DNA of 64,000 nt from CAWFNW01 sp963817405 (GTDB lineage: Bacteria; Actinomycetota; Coriobacteriia; Anaerosomatales; Anaerosomataceae). The stretch covers positions 682,001-746,000 of the forward strand of contig CAWFNW010000001.1 in the NCBI GenBank assembly GCA_963817405.1, written 5' to 3'. The notes under the pieces were generated by a model. That model worked only from the letters and a program-made list of their open reading frames with translations. It was not told the origin of the DNA and did no database searches. Positions within the stretch are counted from its first letter, which is position 1. The number at the start of each line of letters is the position of its first letter. Positions 16,531 through 24,375 of the stretch are shown here, one piece after another. Both the position numbers and the translations under genes were made by a program.

Positions 16531-16791
16531 TCAAGGTCTGTCCATGCTAGACCGAGGCACCGTGGGTGTCAACGAACGTCGCGGGGCCGCTCGGCACCAC
16601 ACGTTGAACCGGAAATGCACCACATCGCGGCGTTTCGATGCGTCCACCGCCTCGCGGGTGAGCGCCGTAAGAAGCGTCGACTTGCCGACGTTCAGCAAGT
16701 CGACGATGCCGATAAAGAGCGCCCGGAGCTCCTCGGAAGAGCGGAGCCGCAGGCGCGCTACCCGATGAGCGCCGATCCCGCCGCGCCGACC
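16531..16791 (-). pseudogene. Possible P-loop remnant (87 open codons, no start)
   Basis: Between the GlsB-like gene and the guaB3 promoter, the leftward strand is open in the same frame as, and immediately after, the GlsB-like stop codon. It reads LFIGIVDLLNVGKSTLLTAL then VVHFRFNVW, resembling a Walker A loop and the following strand of a P-loop NTPase. There is no start codon, Shine-Dalgarno or remaining domain. It could be a relic or chance. The guaB3 promoter lies within it. Confidence 0.25.
16544..16572 (-). promoter_or_regulatory. Promoter of the guaB3-guaA operon
   Basis: TTGACA (16572-16567) and TAGCAT (16549-16544) are separated by exactly 17 bases on the leftward strand. This is a near-consensus primary-sigma promoter. 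It predicts a start near 16537, leaving a leader of about 150 bases. Confidence 0.75.
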
Positions 16792-17040
16792 TTAGCGTCG
16801 AATCAGCCGCACCACGGCCAACACGATGATCGCGCCGATCGCTGAGACGATGATCGACCAGATGTTCAGGTCTGAAACGCCGCCGATACCGAACAGGCTG
16901 AGGACCCAGCCGCCGACAACCGCCCCCACGATGCCGAGGAGGACGGTGACGATGCAGCCCTGTGGCCCTTCACCGGGCATCAGCGCCTTGGCGAGCATAC
17001 CGCCAAGACCGCCAACGATGATCCAGCTCAGCAGTCCCAT
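16792..17040 (-). CDS. GlsB/YeaQ/YmgE family membrane protein
   Basis: An 82-residue protein with three hydrophobic segments rich in glycine: SWIIVGGLGGMLAKALMPG, then GCIVTVLLGIVGAVVGGWVLS, then IIVSAIGAIIVLAVVRLIRR. The pattern and length match the transglycosylase-associated/GlsB-YeaQ stress-response membrane family. Its molecular function is unknown. It starts three bases after the YggT-family gene, so the two are probably cotranscribed. Confidence 0.88.
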   Translation of the reverse strand: MGLLSWIIVGGLGGMLAKALMPGEGPQGCIVTVLLGIVGAVVGGWVLSLFGIGGVSDLNIWSIIVSAIGAIIVLAVVRLIRR

Positions 17041-17043
17041 GCC

Positions 17044-17439
17044 CTACACCTCATCCTTGGTTTCGACGCGCTCGACCTGCTCGACCTGCGACGACGCGTG
17101 CGGTGCGATTGCGCTGATGAGCGACGCGATACCCCACGCGATGACGGCGTAGACCACGATGGCCAGAAGCGCGTTCCACTCGAAGACGGACCCGCTCGCC
17201 TCAGAGGTCTTGAACACAGCCTCGAACGGCGCCATGAACGGCTTCGAGATGCCGTACACGAGGGAAACGAACCCGGAGTCGGCGTTCGCCCCCAAGAGCT
17301 TCAGCACGAACCGGAACCCGAGGATGATCTCGATTGCGCCGGCGATGATGTAGATCACCTGCACCACCGAGCCGGTGGTCGATGGTCGGCTTCGTACCTT
17401 GCGGACGGTCTGCTGGTTCTGTGCCTGGATGTCAGCCAT
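17044..17439 (-). CDS. YggT family integral membrane protein
   Basis: A 131-residue protein with a charged N-terminal tail and transmembrane segments at about residues 26-50 and 86-111. The segment FRFVLKLLGANADSGFVSLVYGISKPFMAPFEAVF matches the RxxLxxxG...SxPxxxPF core of YggT proteins. The C-terminus is acidic. YggT proteins are linked to osmotic stress and to the membrane side of cell division, without an established mechanism. The ATG at 17439 follows GAAGGAGGCGCC. Confidence 0.85.
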   Translation of the reverse strand: MADIQAQNQQTVRKVRSRPSTTGSVVQVIYIIAGAIEIILGFRFVLKLLGANADSGFVSLVYGISKPFMAPFEAVFKTSEASGSVFEWNALLAIVVYAVIAWGIASLISAIAPHASSQVEQVERVETKDEV

Positions 17440-17503
17440 GGCGCCTCCTTCTCGATGGGGTACTCGTCATAGGGTGTTCGTACCCATCACGGATGACTGC
17501 GAG

Positions 17504-17548
17504 CGCGTAGAAGGCCCCGGACCGCTTCGGTCCGGGGCCTTCTACGCG
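17504..17548 (-). terminator. Terminator after groEL
   Basis: A perfect 20-base-pair stem with the five-base loop GCTTC, located 25 bases beyond the groEL stop. It has no strong T-tract on either strand. Because of its length it should act as a terminator or transcript-end stabiliser and insulate the YggT-family gene. Confidence 0.75.
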
Positions 17549-17572
17549 TGGTCGTGCGGTTGTGGGACTGGC

Positions 17573-19201
17573 CTAGTACATGCCGCCCATGCCGCCGGCC
17601 ATCGCCGCAGCCGCAGCTGCGCCGTTGTCCTTCTCCGGGATGTCGGCAACCGACGTCTCGGTGATGAGGATGAGCGACGCGATCGACGCGGCGTTCTGCA
17701 GCGCCGAGCGGGTGACCTTGACCGGGTCGATGACGCCCATCTTGATGAGGTCGCCGTACTCGCCGGTCGCGGCGTTCAAGCCCTCGCCCTTCTTGAGGCC
17801 GAGCACCTTCTCGACGACGACGGAGCCTTCGAAGCCGGCGTTGTCGGCGATCGTCTTGAGCGGCGCAGTAAGCGCACGGCGGATGATGCTCACGCCGATT
17901 GCCTCGTCGCCTTCGAGCACGAGCGCGTCGAGCACGCCTGCGGCGTTCACGAGCGCCACGCCACCGCCGGAGACGATACCCTCTTCGACCGCCGCGCGGG
18001 TGGCCTGGAGTGCGTCCTCGATGCGGTGCTTCTTCTCCTTGAGCTCGACCTCGGTGGCCGCGCCGACCTTGATGACGGCAACGCCGCCGGAGAGCTTGGC
18101 CAGGCGCTCCTGGAGCTTCTCGCGATCGAAGTCCGAGTCGGTGTTCTCGATCTCGGTCCTGATCTGGTTGATGCGCGCCTTGATGGCGTCCTCGTCACCG
18201 CGACCACCGATGATCGTGGTGTCGTCCTTGGTGACCTTGACCTTCTCGGCACGACCGAGCTGGTCGAGCGTGACGCCCTCGAGCTTCATGCCGAGCTCCT
18301 CGGCGACCATCTGGCCACCGGTGACGACGGCGATGTCCTCGAGCATCCGCTTGCGGCGGTCCCCAAAGCCCGGCGCCTTGACGGCGACCGAGGTGAAGGT
18401 ACCACGAAGCTTGTTGAGGATGAGCGTGGCGAGCGCCTCGCCCTCGAGATCCTCGGAGATGATGAGCAGCTGGCCGCCGGCCTGCACGACCTTCTCGACG
18501 ACCGGCAGGAGGTCCTGCAGGTTGCCGATCTTGCTGTTGATGATGAGGATGTAGGGGTCCTTGAGCACGGCCTCCATACGGTCCGGGTCCGTGATCATGT
18601 AGGGCGAGATGTAGCCCTTTTCGAACTGCATGCCCTCGACAGTCTCGATATCGATCCCGAACGTCTGCGACTCCTCGACGGTGATGACGCCGTCCTTGCC
18701 GACGACTTCCATCGCCTCGGCGATCTTGTCGCCGATGACGTCATCGGCGGCCGAGATGGCACCGACGTGCGCGATCTCGTCCTTGGTCTCGATCTCCTTG
18801 GCGTTCGCCTTGATCTCCGCGACGACGGCCTCAACGGCCTTCTCGATGCCGCGCTTGATGGCGAGCGGGTTGGCGCCGGCCGCCACGTTGCGGAGGCCGT
18901 CCTTGACGATGACCTGCGCGAGCAGCGTGGCGGTGGTGGTGCCGTCACCGGCGACGTCGTTGGTCTTGGTGGCGACTTCCTTGACGAGCTGGGCGCCCAT
19001 GTTCTCGATGGCGTCTTCGAGCTCGATCTCCTTGGCGATGGTCACACCATCGTTGGTGATCGTCGGCGAACCGTACTTCTTCTCGAGCACCACGTACCGG
19101 CCCTTGGGGCCGAGGGTGACCTTGACGGCGTCCGCGAGCTTGTTCACGCCGGCCTCAAGACCGCGCCGGGCATGCTCGTCGAACTGAATATCCTTGGCCA
19201 T
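17573..19201 (-). CDS. groL: Chaperonin GroEL (Hsp60)
   Basis: A full-length 542-residue group I chaperonin that folds proteins in an ATP-driven double ring with GroES. The ATP-binding motif GDGTTTATLLAQ, the LGPKGRYVVLEKKYGSP start region, the apical-domain segments and the AAAAAMAGGMGGMY tail (the Gly-Met C-terminus) are all present. The start is the ATG at 19201, after GGAGGGAC. It follows groES by 54 bases and shares its CIRCE-controlled promoter. Confidence 0.98.
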   Translation of the reverse strand: MAKDIQFDEHARRGLEAGVNKLADAVKVTLGPKGRYVVLEKKYGSPTITNDGVTIAKEIELEDAIENMGAQLVKEVATKTNDVAGDGTTTATLLAQVIVKDGLRNVAAGANPLAIKRGIEKAVEAVVAEIKANAKEIETKDEIAHVGAISAADDVIGDKIAEAMEVVGKDGVITVEESQTFGIDIETVEGMQFEKGYISPYMITDPDRMEAVLKDPYILIINSKIGNLQDLLPVVEKVVQAGGQLLIISEDLEGEALATLILNKLRGTFTSVAVKAPGFGDRRKRMLEDIAVVTGGQMVAEELGMKLEGVTLDQLGRAEKVKVTKDDTTIIGGRGDEDAIKARINQIRTEIENTDSDFDREKLQERLAKLSGGVAVIKVGAATEVELKEKKHRIEDALQATRAAVEEGIVSGGGVALVNAAGVLDALVLEGDEAIGVSIIRRALTAPLKTIADNAGFEGSVVVEKVLGLKKGEGLNAATGEYGDLIKMGVIDPVKVTRSALQNAASIASLILITETSVADIPEKDNGAAAAAAMAGGMGGMY

Positions 19202-19255
19202 ACGGTAAGTCCCTCCTTCTATGGTCGTCCTGCGGGCGGGTGCGCCCGAGGGGTT

Positions 19256-19546
19256 CTACTTCACGAGTGCGAGGACGTCACTTTCAGCCATGATGAAGAA
19301 CTCTTCACCGTCGATCTTGACCGAGGTCTTGCCCCACTCCTTGTACAGCACGGTGTCGCCGACCTTGATCTCCATCGGCACACGCTTCGAGCCGTCCTTG
19401 TCCCAACGGCCATCGCCGGCGGCGACGACCTCGCCCTTGTTCGGCTTCTCTTTCGCCGTCTCGGGGATGATTAGACCTGACTTGGTCTGCTCCTCGGCCT
19501 TCGCGGGCTTGACGACGATGTTGTCGCCCAGTGGCTTCAGATTCAT
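19256..19546 (-). CDS. groS: Co-chaperonin GroES (Hsp10)
   Basis: A 96-residue cochaperonin cap for GroEL. It begins MNLKPLGDNIVVKPAKAEE, carries the mobile-loop segment TKSGLIIPETAKEKP, and ends with VKIDGEEFFIMAESDVLAL. First gene of the operon, preceded by a promoter and a CIRCE operator. SD GGAGGGTAGAGC precedes the ATG. Confidence 0.97.
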   Translation of the reverse strand: MNLKPLGDNIVVKPAKAEEQTKSGLIIPETAKEKPNKGEVVAAGDGRWDKDGSKRVPMEIKVGDTVLYKEWGKTSVKIDGEEFFIMAESDVLALVK

Positions 19547-19646
19547 GCTCTACCCTCCTGTGTCTCGTACCGGCTGATGATTCCCGACGTCGTGGTCGTG
19601 CCGATGCACGGTATGTACCCGATGCGGGCCACTTGATTCGGGGTTC

Positions 19647-19673
19647 TTGGCACTCTCACGCGCCGAGTGCCAA
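19647..19673 (-). promoter_or_regulatory. CIRCE operator (HrcA binding site)
   Basis: TTGGCACTC-N9-GAGTGCCAA is the CIRCE inverted repeat with one symmetric change from the consensus TTAGCACTC. It sits just downstream of the groES promoter -10, the normal position for HrcA repression relieved by heat. hrcA itself is not in the window. Confidence 0.93.
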
Positions 19674-19681
19674 CCGAGTTG

Positions 19682-19710
19682 ATTCTACGGCGAGTATCTG
19701 TCGCATGCAA
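19682..19710 (-). promoter_or_regulatory. groES-groEL promoter
   Basis: On the leftward strand, TTGCAT (19710-19705) and TAGAAT (19687-19682) are 17 bases apart. The predicted start falls at the edge of, or within, the CIRCE element, consistent with direct HrcA control. Confidence 0.8.
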
Positions 19711-19742
19711 GCCCCAGAACACAATATCTGATGCCGGCGGAC

Positions 19743-21242
19743 TCAGATTTCCATCGTGTCGAGGGGAAGTGACGCCTCGGCCTCCTGATCGAGACCGAAG
19801 AAGCCACCCCGCAGCAGCCGGAAGTGACCCGCAGCCGCAATCATCGCCGCGTTGTCCGTGCACAACAGGAGCGGCGGGACAGACAGCGCGATGTCGCGCT
19901 CGGCCAGCGCCGCGGCCAGCGCTTCGCGCAACGCGACGTTGGCCGCGACACCACCGGCGAGGCACACCGTGGGCACACCGTGCTCTTCGGCAGCGCGCAC
20001 GGTCTTGGCGACCTGCACGTCGATAACCGCGGCCTGGAAGGATGCCGCGAGGTCTGCAAGCGGGATCTCGCGACCGGCCTGCTGTTCGCGCTTCACGTAG
20101 GTCGCGACCGCGGTCTTGAGCCCAGAGAGCGAGAAGTCGTAGTCACCCGAGCGCAGCATCGCGCGAGGAAGGGGGACCGCGGTCGGGTCGCCCTGCTCGG
20201 CAAGGCGCGAGATCGCCGGACCGCCCGGGTAGCCGAGCCCCATCACCTTCGCGACCTTGTCGAACGCCTCCCCCGCCGCGTCATCGAGCGTCGCGCCGAG
20301 CGTTCGATAGACGCCCCACTCGGGCACATGGACAAGCGCGGTGTGGCCGCCCGAAACGACGAGCGCTACCAGAGGTGGCTCGAGGCCGGGCGTGGCCAGG
20401 CGATTGGCGAAGAGGTGCCCCTCCAGATGGTTCACGCCCACGAGCGGCACGCCGCTCGCGAACGACAGGCCCTTCGCGTAGGCGACGCCGACGACAAGCG
20501 CGCCGATGAGCCCGGGCCCGTACGTGACGGCCAGGGCATCGAGGTCGCCGAGCGTCACGCCTGCGAGTTCAAGCGCCTCGTCGACCACGCCGACGATCGC
20601 CTCGGTGTGCTTGCGCGACGCGATCTCCGGCACGACACCGCCGAAGCGAGCATGGAAATCCACCTGGGTTGCCACGACGCTCGAGAGTACCTCCTCGCCG
20701 CCCCGCATGACCGCGGCTGCGGTCTCGTCGCACGAGCTCTCGATGGCGAGCAGCAACTCCTCGCTGCGCGCGGCGCGCGCGACCGCCAGCGGTCGCGCGA
20801 GGTCCGCCGTCAGGATGAGCGCGTCCTCGCCGGTCTCGTCGTAGTAGCGCGGGCGCACGCCCACCGCCTCGAACCCCAGTCGCCGGTAGAGCTCGACGGC
20901 GGGCGTGTTCGAACGGCGGACCTCAAGCGTGAGCGCGCTCGCGCCGCGCGCTGCCGCAGCCTCAGCGAGCGCGAGCAGAAGCGCGCGGGCGGTGCCGCGC
21001 CGACGGGCGTCGGGCGCCACGGCGATGTTCATCACGTGCGCGGCATCGGGCGCGAGCGTGATGCCGGCGTACCCGGTGCGGGCGTCGCCCTCCTCAGCGA
21101 GCAGCCACACCCGGTCACCTTCGCGCGCGAGTTCGTCCTCGAAGATGCCGCGCGTCCAAGGAACGCTGAAGCTGACGCGCTCGATGGCGAGCACGGCTTC
21201 GAGGTCCGCCGCAGTCATCGGCCGAAGCCGCATACCACTCAC
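19743..21242 (-). CDS. tsaD: RimI-TsaD fusion: N-acetyltransferase plus t6A synthase subunit
   Basis: A 499-residue two-domain protein. Residues about 4-155 are a GNAT acetyltransferase of the RimI type (MNIAVAPDARRRGTARALL acetyl-CoA loop; NTPAVELYRRLGF). From about residue 162 it is TsaD, which transfers threonylcarbamoyl to A37 of tRNAs: LLLAIESSCDETAAAV, SRKHTEAI, GVNHLEGHLFAN metal-binding histidines, VVSGGHTALV and GGVAANVALRE. The GTG at 21242 overlaps the tsaB stop (GTGA) with GGGGGAG upstream; an ATG nine bases later is the alternative. RimI and TsaD are separate in most bacteria. Confidence 0.92.
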   Translation of the reverse strand: MSGMRLRPMTAADLEAVLAIERVSFSVPWTRGIFEDELAREGDRVWLLAEEGDARTGYAGITLAPDAAHVMNIAVAPDARRRGTARALLLALAEAAAARGASALTLEVRRSNTPAVELYRRLGFEAVGVRPRYYDETGEDALILTADLARPLAVARAARSEELLLAIESSCDETAAAVMRGGEEVLSSVVATQVDFHARFGGVVPEIASRKHTEAIVGVVDEALELAGVTLGDLDALAVTYGPGLIGALVVGVAYAKGLSFASGVPLVGVNHLEGHLFANRLATPGLEPPLVALVVSGGHTALVHVPEWGVYRTLGATLDDAAGEAFDKVAKVMGLGYPGGPAISRLAEQGDPTAVPLPRAMLRSGDYDFSLSGLKTAVATYVKREQQAGREIPLADLAASFQAAVIDVQVAKTVRAAEEHGVPTVCLAGGVAANVALREALAAALAERDIALSVPPLLLCTDNAAMIAAAGHFRLLRGGFFGLDQEAEASLPLDTMEI

Positions 21243-22051
21243 GGCCGCTCCCCCACTGCAGCACCGGCGACGCCGCCCCGTGGCAGTGCTGTTCCGCCGC
21301 CTCCCGAACGCTGCCGCTCGGTCTCCTCTGCGTCGGACAAGCGTGTGTAGACCGGAAGCAGCACGCCGGGGTGCAGGCTGGCGGCGTGCGGGTCGTGAAG
21401 CGCTTGTGCGAGTGACGGCGACTCCTGCTCCGCGAGCGCTGCTTGGATGCACGAGGCACCGGTCGGCGTCCACAGCACCTCTTCGGCGAAGACAGCGCGC
21501 GCGCCGAGCGACTCGGCGAACACGTCGCGATACTTCGCGAGGCCGTTTCCTGCCAGCAGGAGCGGTTCCCCGAGAGCCGCCCATAGAGCGGCGGCCTCAT
21601 AGGGATGCGCAACGTGGTACGGGTCCAGACGCTCGGCGCGACCGCCGCCGCACCGAAACGCGCACGGGTAGACCTCGCCGCGCATGGCGTCACCGACGAT
21701 GCCTACGAGCCCTTCGTGCTCGGCGAAGCGCCACGCCACGGCATCGAGCGTGCCGAGGCCCACGAGCGGCACGCCCCAGCCGTGCGCAAGCCCCTTCGCT
21801 GTGGAAACCGCGATGCGAACTCCCGTGAACGACCCCGGGCCGCGCCCGACCGCGACCGCCGCGACGTCGTCGTCGTCGACGCACGCCTCCGCCATCACGT
21901 CGCGAATGGCCGGAAGCAGCCGTCCCAGCGCCGCCCGCCGCGCGCTGAAGTCGACGTGCCCGCGCACGCGGAGCGCGTCCGGAGCGACCTCGGCTACTCC
22001 GATGGCGATGTGCTCGGTGGCGGCGTCAAACGCCAGGACGACGCGGCTCAC
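21239..22051 (-). CDS. tsaB: t6A biosynthesis dimerisation subunit TsaB
   Basis: A 270-residue paralogue of TsaD that scaffolds the TsaB-TsaD heterodimer in t6A37 synthesis. It contains VLAFDAATEHIAIGV and VGRGPGSFTGVRIAVSTAKGLA, the hallmark of the family. The C-terminal 25 residues are Gly/Arg-rich and appear unstructured. The GTG at 22051 overlaps the tsaE stop (GTGA), so tsaE, tsaB and rimI-tsaD are all coupled. Confidence 0.94.
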   Translation of the reverse strand: MSRVVLAFDAATEHIAIGVAEVAPDALRVRGHVDFSARRAALGRLLPAIRDVMAEACVDDDDVAAVAVGRGPGSFTGVRIAVSTAKGLAHGWGVPLVGLGTLDAVAWRFAEHEGLVGIVGDAMRGEVYPCAFRCGGGRAERLDPYHVAHPYEAAALWAALGEPLLLAGNGLAKYRDVFAESLGARAVFAEEVLWTPTGASCIQAALAEQESPSLAQALHDPHAASLHPGVLLPVYTRLSDAEETERQRSGGGGTALPRGGVAGAAVGERP

Positions 22052-22533
22052 GCGCGCCCGCCGGACCTGAACGCGCCCGCCCATGCGGCGGCGAGCGCAG
22101 TGGATCGAGGTCCTGTCGGCTCAAGCGTCAATGTTCGCGCCTCCTCAGAAGCGATCTCGATCAACACGGCAAGGTGGTCGTCAGGCAGCGCCTGACCGAA
22201 GCGCTCGCCCCATTCGATGAACGACACGCCCCCGGACTCCAACGTTCCCCAGAAGTCGATGTCCTCGAGCTCCTCGGCACGCTCCAGACGGTAGAGGTCG
22301 AAGTGATTGAGCTCGAGCCTCCCGCGGTGCACGAGCAGGATGTTGAACGTCGGGCTCGTCACGGGCTCGACAACGCCGAGTCCCTGCGCGACCCCTTTCA
22401 CCAGGCACGTCTTCCCGGCACCGAGGTCGCCTGTCAGGGTGATCACATCGCCGGACTGGATGAGCTCGGCGAGGACTCGGCCCGCGTTGGCCGTCGCCTG
22501 CTCGCTCGCGCTCCTAATCACGTTGTCGGTCAT
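22048..22533 (-). CDS. tsaE: t6A biosynthesis ATPase TsaE
   Basis: A 161-residue P-loop ATPase needed for multiple turnover of the t6A complex. Walker A reads TLTGDLGAGKTCLVKG; the central part holds SPTFNILLVH..., LNHFDLYRL and FIEWGERF. I start at the ATG at 22533 with GAGGT 10 bases upstream; a GTG four codons earlier has no ribosome-binding site. Confidence 0.94.
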   Translation of the reverse strand: MTDNVIRSASEQATANAGRVLAELIQSGDVITLTGDLGAGKTCLVKGVAQGLGVVEPVTSPTFNILLVHRGRLELNHFDLYRLERAEELEDIDFWGTLESGGVSFIEWGERFGQALPDDHLAVLIEIASEEARTLTLEPTGPRSTALAAAWAGAFRSGGRA

Positions 22534-22546
22534 CAGTGTGGGCACC

Positions 22547-23227
22547 TCAGAAGAGCGTCGGTTGCTCGCCGGGCGCGTCTGGAGACGCCGGCGAATCGGT
22601 CAGAATGGGCGCTGGTTCCGCCGACATCTCGAGCACCCGCTTGAGACGCTGGAAGTCGCCGAAGAGCACGTCGCGCTTCGTCTGGTCGTAGAGCGCCGCC
22701 GCAGGGTGGTAGATCGGCACCACGCGGCGACCGTCCACGTGGAAGAGCCGACCCCGAAGCTGGGTGATGCCCCGTTCGGTCCCGAGTACCGCGCGCGTCG
22801 CGAAGTTGCCGAGCGTGGCGATCACGCTCGGCGCGATCAGCTTGACCTGCTCGGCGAGGAACGGCACGCACGTCTCTATCTCGCTCGGCAGCGGATCGCG
22901 ATTGCCCGGCGGCCGGCACTTGAGCACGTTCGCTATGTAGACCTGCGAGCGCACGAGTCCGATGCTCGCCAGGAGCTCGTCCAGGAGCTTGCCCGCCGCG
23001 CCCACGAACGGCTCGCCCTTCAGATCCTCGTTCTTGCCGGGCGCTTCGCCGATGAACATAAGACTCGCGTGCGGGTCACCCACGCCAAACACCAGCCGCG
23101 TCCGCGTGTCGCCGAGCGGACAGCGGTGGCAGTCACCGATGTAGGTCTCGAGGGCGCCAAGGTCTGCGAGCGCCGCCAGGTCGGCCCTGCCGGCCTCAAG
23201 CGCCCCGTGTCGCTCGTCGGCGGGCAT
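22547..23227 (-). CDS. Uracil-DNA glycosylase, family 4-type
   Basis: A 226-residue uracil-DNA glycosylase that removes deaminated cytosine from DNA. The GEAPGKNEDLKGEPFVG motif, cysteines in GDCHRCPLG that would bind a 4Fe-4S cluster together with later cysteines in NVLKCRPPGNR and IETCVPFL, and the YHPAA motif are all those of the iron-sulfur family 4/5 enzymes. I start at MPADE (23227), eight bases after the nitroreductase stop, because the upstream frame has no homology-like sequence. Confidence 0.92.
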   Translation of the reverse strand: MPADERHGALEAGRADLAALADLGALETYIGDCHRCPLGDTRTRLVFGVGDPHASLMFIGEAPGKNEDLKGEPFVGAAGKLLDELLASIGLVRSQVYIANVLKCRPPGNRDPLPSEIETCVPFLAEQVKLIAPSVIATLGNFATRAVLGTERGITQLRGRLFHVDGRRVVPIYHPAAALYDQTKRDVLFGDFQRLKRVLEMSAEPAPILTDSPASPDAPGEQPTLF

Positions 23228-23235
23228 GAAGCGTC

Positions 23236-23751
23236 CTAGATCCAGGTCGTGACCTCGTCCAGCGGGCGCCGCCTGGGCTTGCCCGCGGACTCGGCCGAGT
23301 AGCCGATGGGAAGAATCGCGACCGGCGTGATGGGGGGCTTCACGTCGAGCGCCTCGGCGACCGCACGCTCGTCGAACGCGCCGATCCAGCACGAAGCGAG
23401 GCCGCGGTCGACCGCGGCGAGAAGGATCTGCGTCGCGGCTGCCGCTGTGTCCTGGATGGCATAGAGGTACTCACCACGGTCGCTGTAGCGCGCCGCAGAG
23501 GGTCGGGGGTCCACGCACACGACGATGATCGCCGGCGCCGCGGCCGCCCAGCGCTGGCCGAGTGCCGCGCTCAGACGCTCTCGAGCGGCCGGGGTGCGGA
23601 CGACGACGAAGCGCCACGGCTGGATGTTGCCCGCACTCGGAGCACTCGTCGCGACGTTCAGGAGCGCCGTCAGATCCTCATCGGTCACTGCGAGCTTCGT
23701 GTTGAAGTGGCGTACGCTGCGGCGCCGTTCGAGCACCTCTCCAAACTCCAT
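23236..23751 (-). CDS. Nitroreductase family FMN protein
   Basis: A 171-residue single-domain nitroreductase fold, FMN-dependent. Signatures are RRRSVRHFNTKLAV at the N-terminus, APSAGNIQPWRFVVV, and a C-terminal LPIGYSAESAGKPRRRPLDEV. The substrate cannot be predicted. The ATG at 23751 is preceded by GAAGGGTAG. It is the first gene of the udg-t6A operon and is divergent from the next gene. Confidence 0.9.
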   Translation of the reverse strand: MEFGEVLERRRSVRHFNTKLAVTDEDLTALLNVATSAPSAGNIQPWRFVVVRTPAARERLSAALGQRWAAAAPAIIVVCVDPRPSAARYSDRGEYLYAIQDTAAAATQILLAAVDRGLASCWIGAFDERAVAEALDVKPPITPVAILPIGYSAESAGKPRRRPLDEVTTWI

Positions 23752-23900
23752 GACTACCCTTCGTCGTGTCGAATGCTGCCCGCGCCTGTTCTTCGCTCGG
23801 ACATCTCCCCATTCTAGTGCATGCGCGGCACCCGTCGCGCGGTGCCCGGCAGGAAACGCGGCGGGCGTGGCGAAACTCTGAGCAGGAGGTGAGCGCACCT

Positions 23901-24245
23901 ATGAACAGCAACCGTCCGGACGTCAGCGACGAGGATATCGGAATGCGGGCGTTCCAGATCCGCAAGGCAAAGGCCACCGAGCGCGCGCTCGAGTTCCTTC
24001 GCCAAGGGCTGCGAAGCACGTGGAGCATGTTCACGCCCAACGATATCGCCGATCTCCAGTGGATCCTCGGCGAACTGTGGGCGTACGAGAAGCGCGCTGA
24101 CTGGGAGGATCTCCACTTCAGCAAGCTCACCGGTGTCGACGTGCAGGCCATCCTCACGCTTGCCCGCCATCTCAAAGAGAACATCGAAGGAAGCGTGGAA
24201 ACGCTCGAGCGCGTGGGTGACATCATCAGGGCCCGCAGCATCTGA
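23901..24245 (+). CDS. Conserved-looking hypothetical protein, 114 residues
   Basis: A soluble, mainly helical protein with an excellent ribosome-binding site (AGGAGGTGAG) before the ATG at 23901. It has alternating charged and hydrophobic residues (AFQIRKAKATERALEFLRQGL ... HLKENIEGSVETLERV). No motif is recognised. It stands alone, divergent from the nitroreductase gene and convergent with the ATPase operon. Function unknown. Confidence 0.6.
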   Translation: MNSNRPDVSDEDIGMRAFQIRKAKATERALEFLRQGLRSTWSMFTPNDIADLQWILGELWAYEKRADWEDLHFSKLTGVDVQAILTLARHLKENIEGSVETLERVGDIIRARSI

Positions 24246-24253
24246 GCGCGTGA

Positions 24254-24297
24254 GGTTCCGCCGCCCCGGAGATGCATCGTGGGGCGGCGCCGGAACC
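24254..24297 (+). terminator. Hairpin after the 114-residue gene
   Basis: GGTTCCG and GCCCC pair with GGGGC and CGGAACC around a short loop, with a small internal asymmetry. There is no T-tract, so it is a probable but not classical terminator, eight bases after the stop. Confidence 0.5.
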
Positions 24298-24339
24298 CCC
24301 CGGTAGGCAGCGCCGCCCCACAGAATGAACGTGTCACAC

Positions 24340-24370
24340 AGAAAGCGCGCTCGAGAACGGGCGCGCTTCT
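24340..24370 (-). terminator. Terminator of the V/A-ATPase operon
   Basis: An AAGCGCGC/GCGCGCTT stem with a 10-base loop. On the leftward strand it is followed by TCTGTGT. It lies a few bases beyond the subunit D stop. Confidence 0.7.
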
Positions 24371-24375
24371 CGCGC

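Noticed and set aside
17375..19474. A 699-codon open frame antisense to groEL
   Set aside because: A common artefact opposite groEL in GC-rich genomes; rich in Asp, Arg and Leu only.
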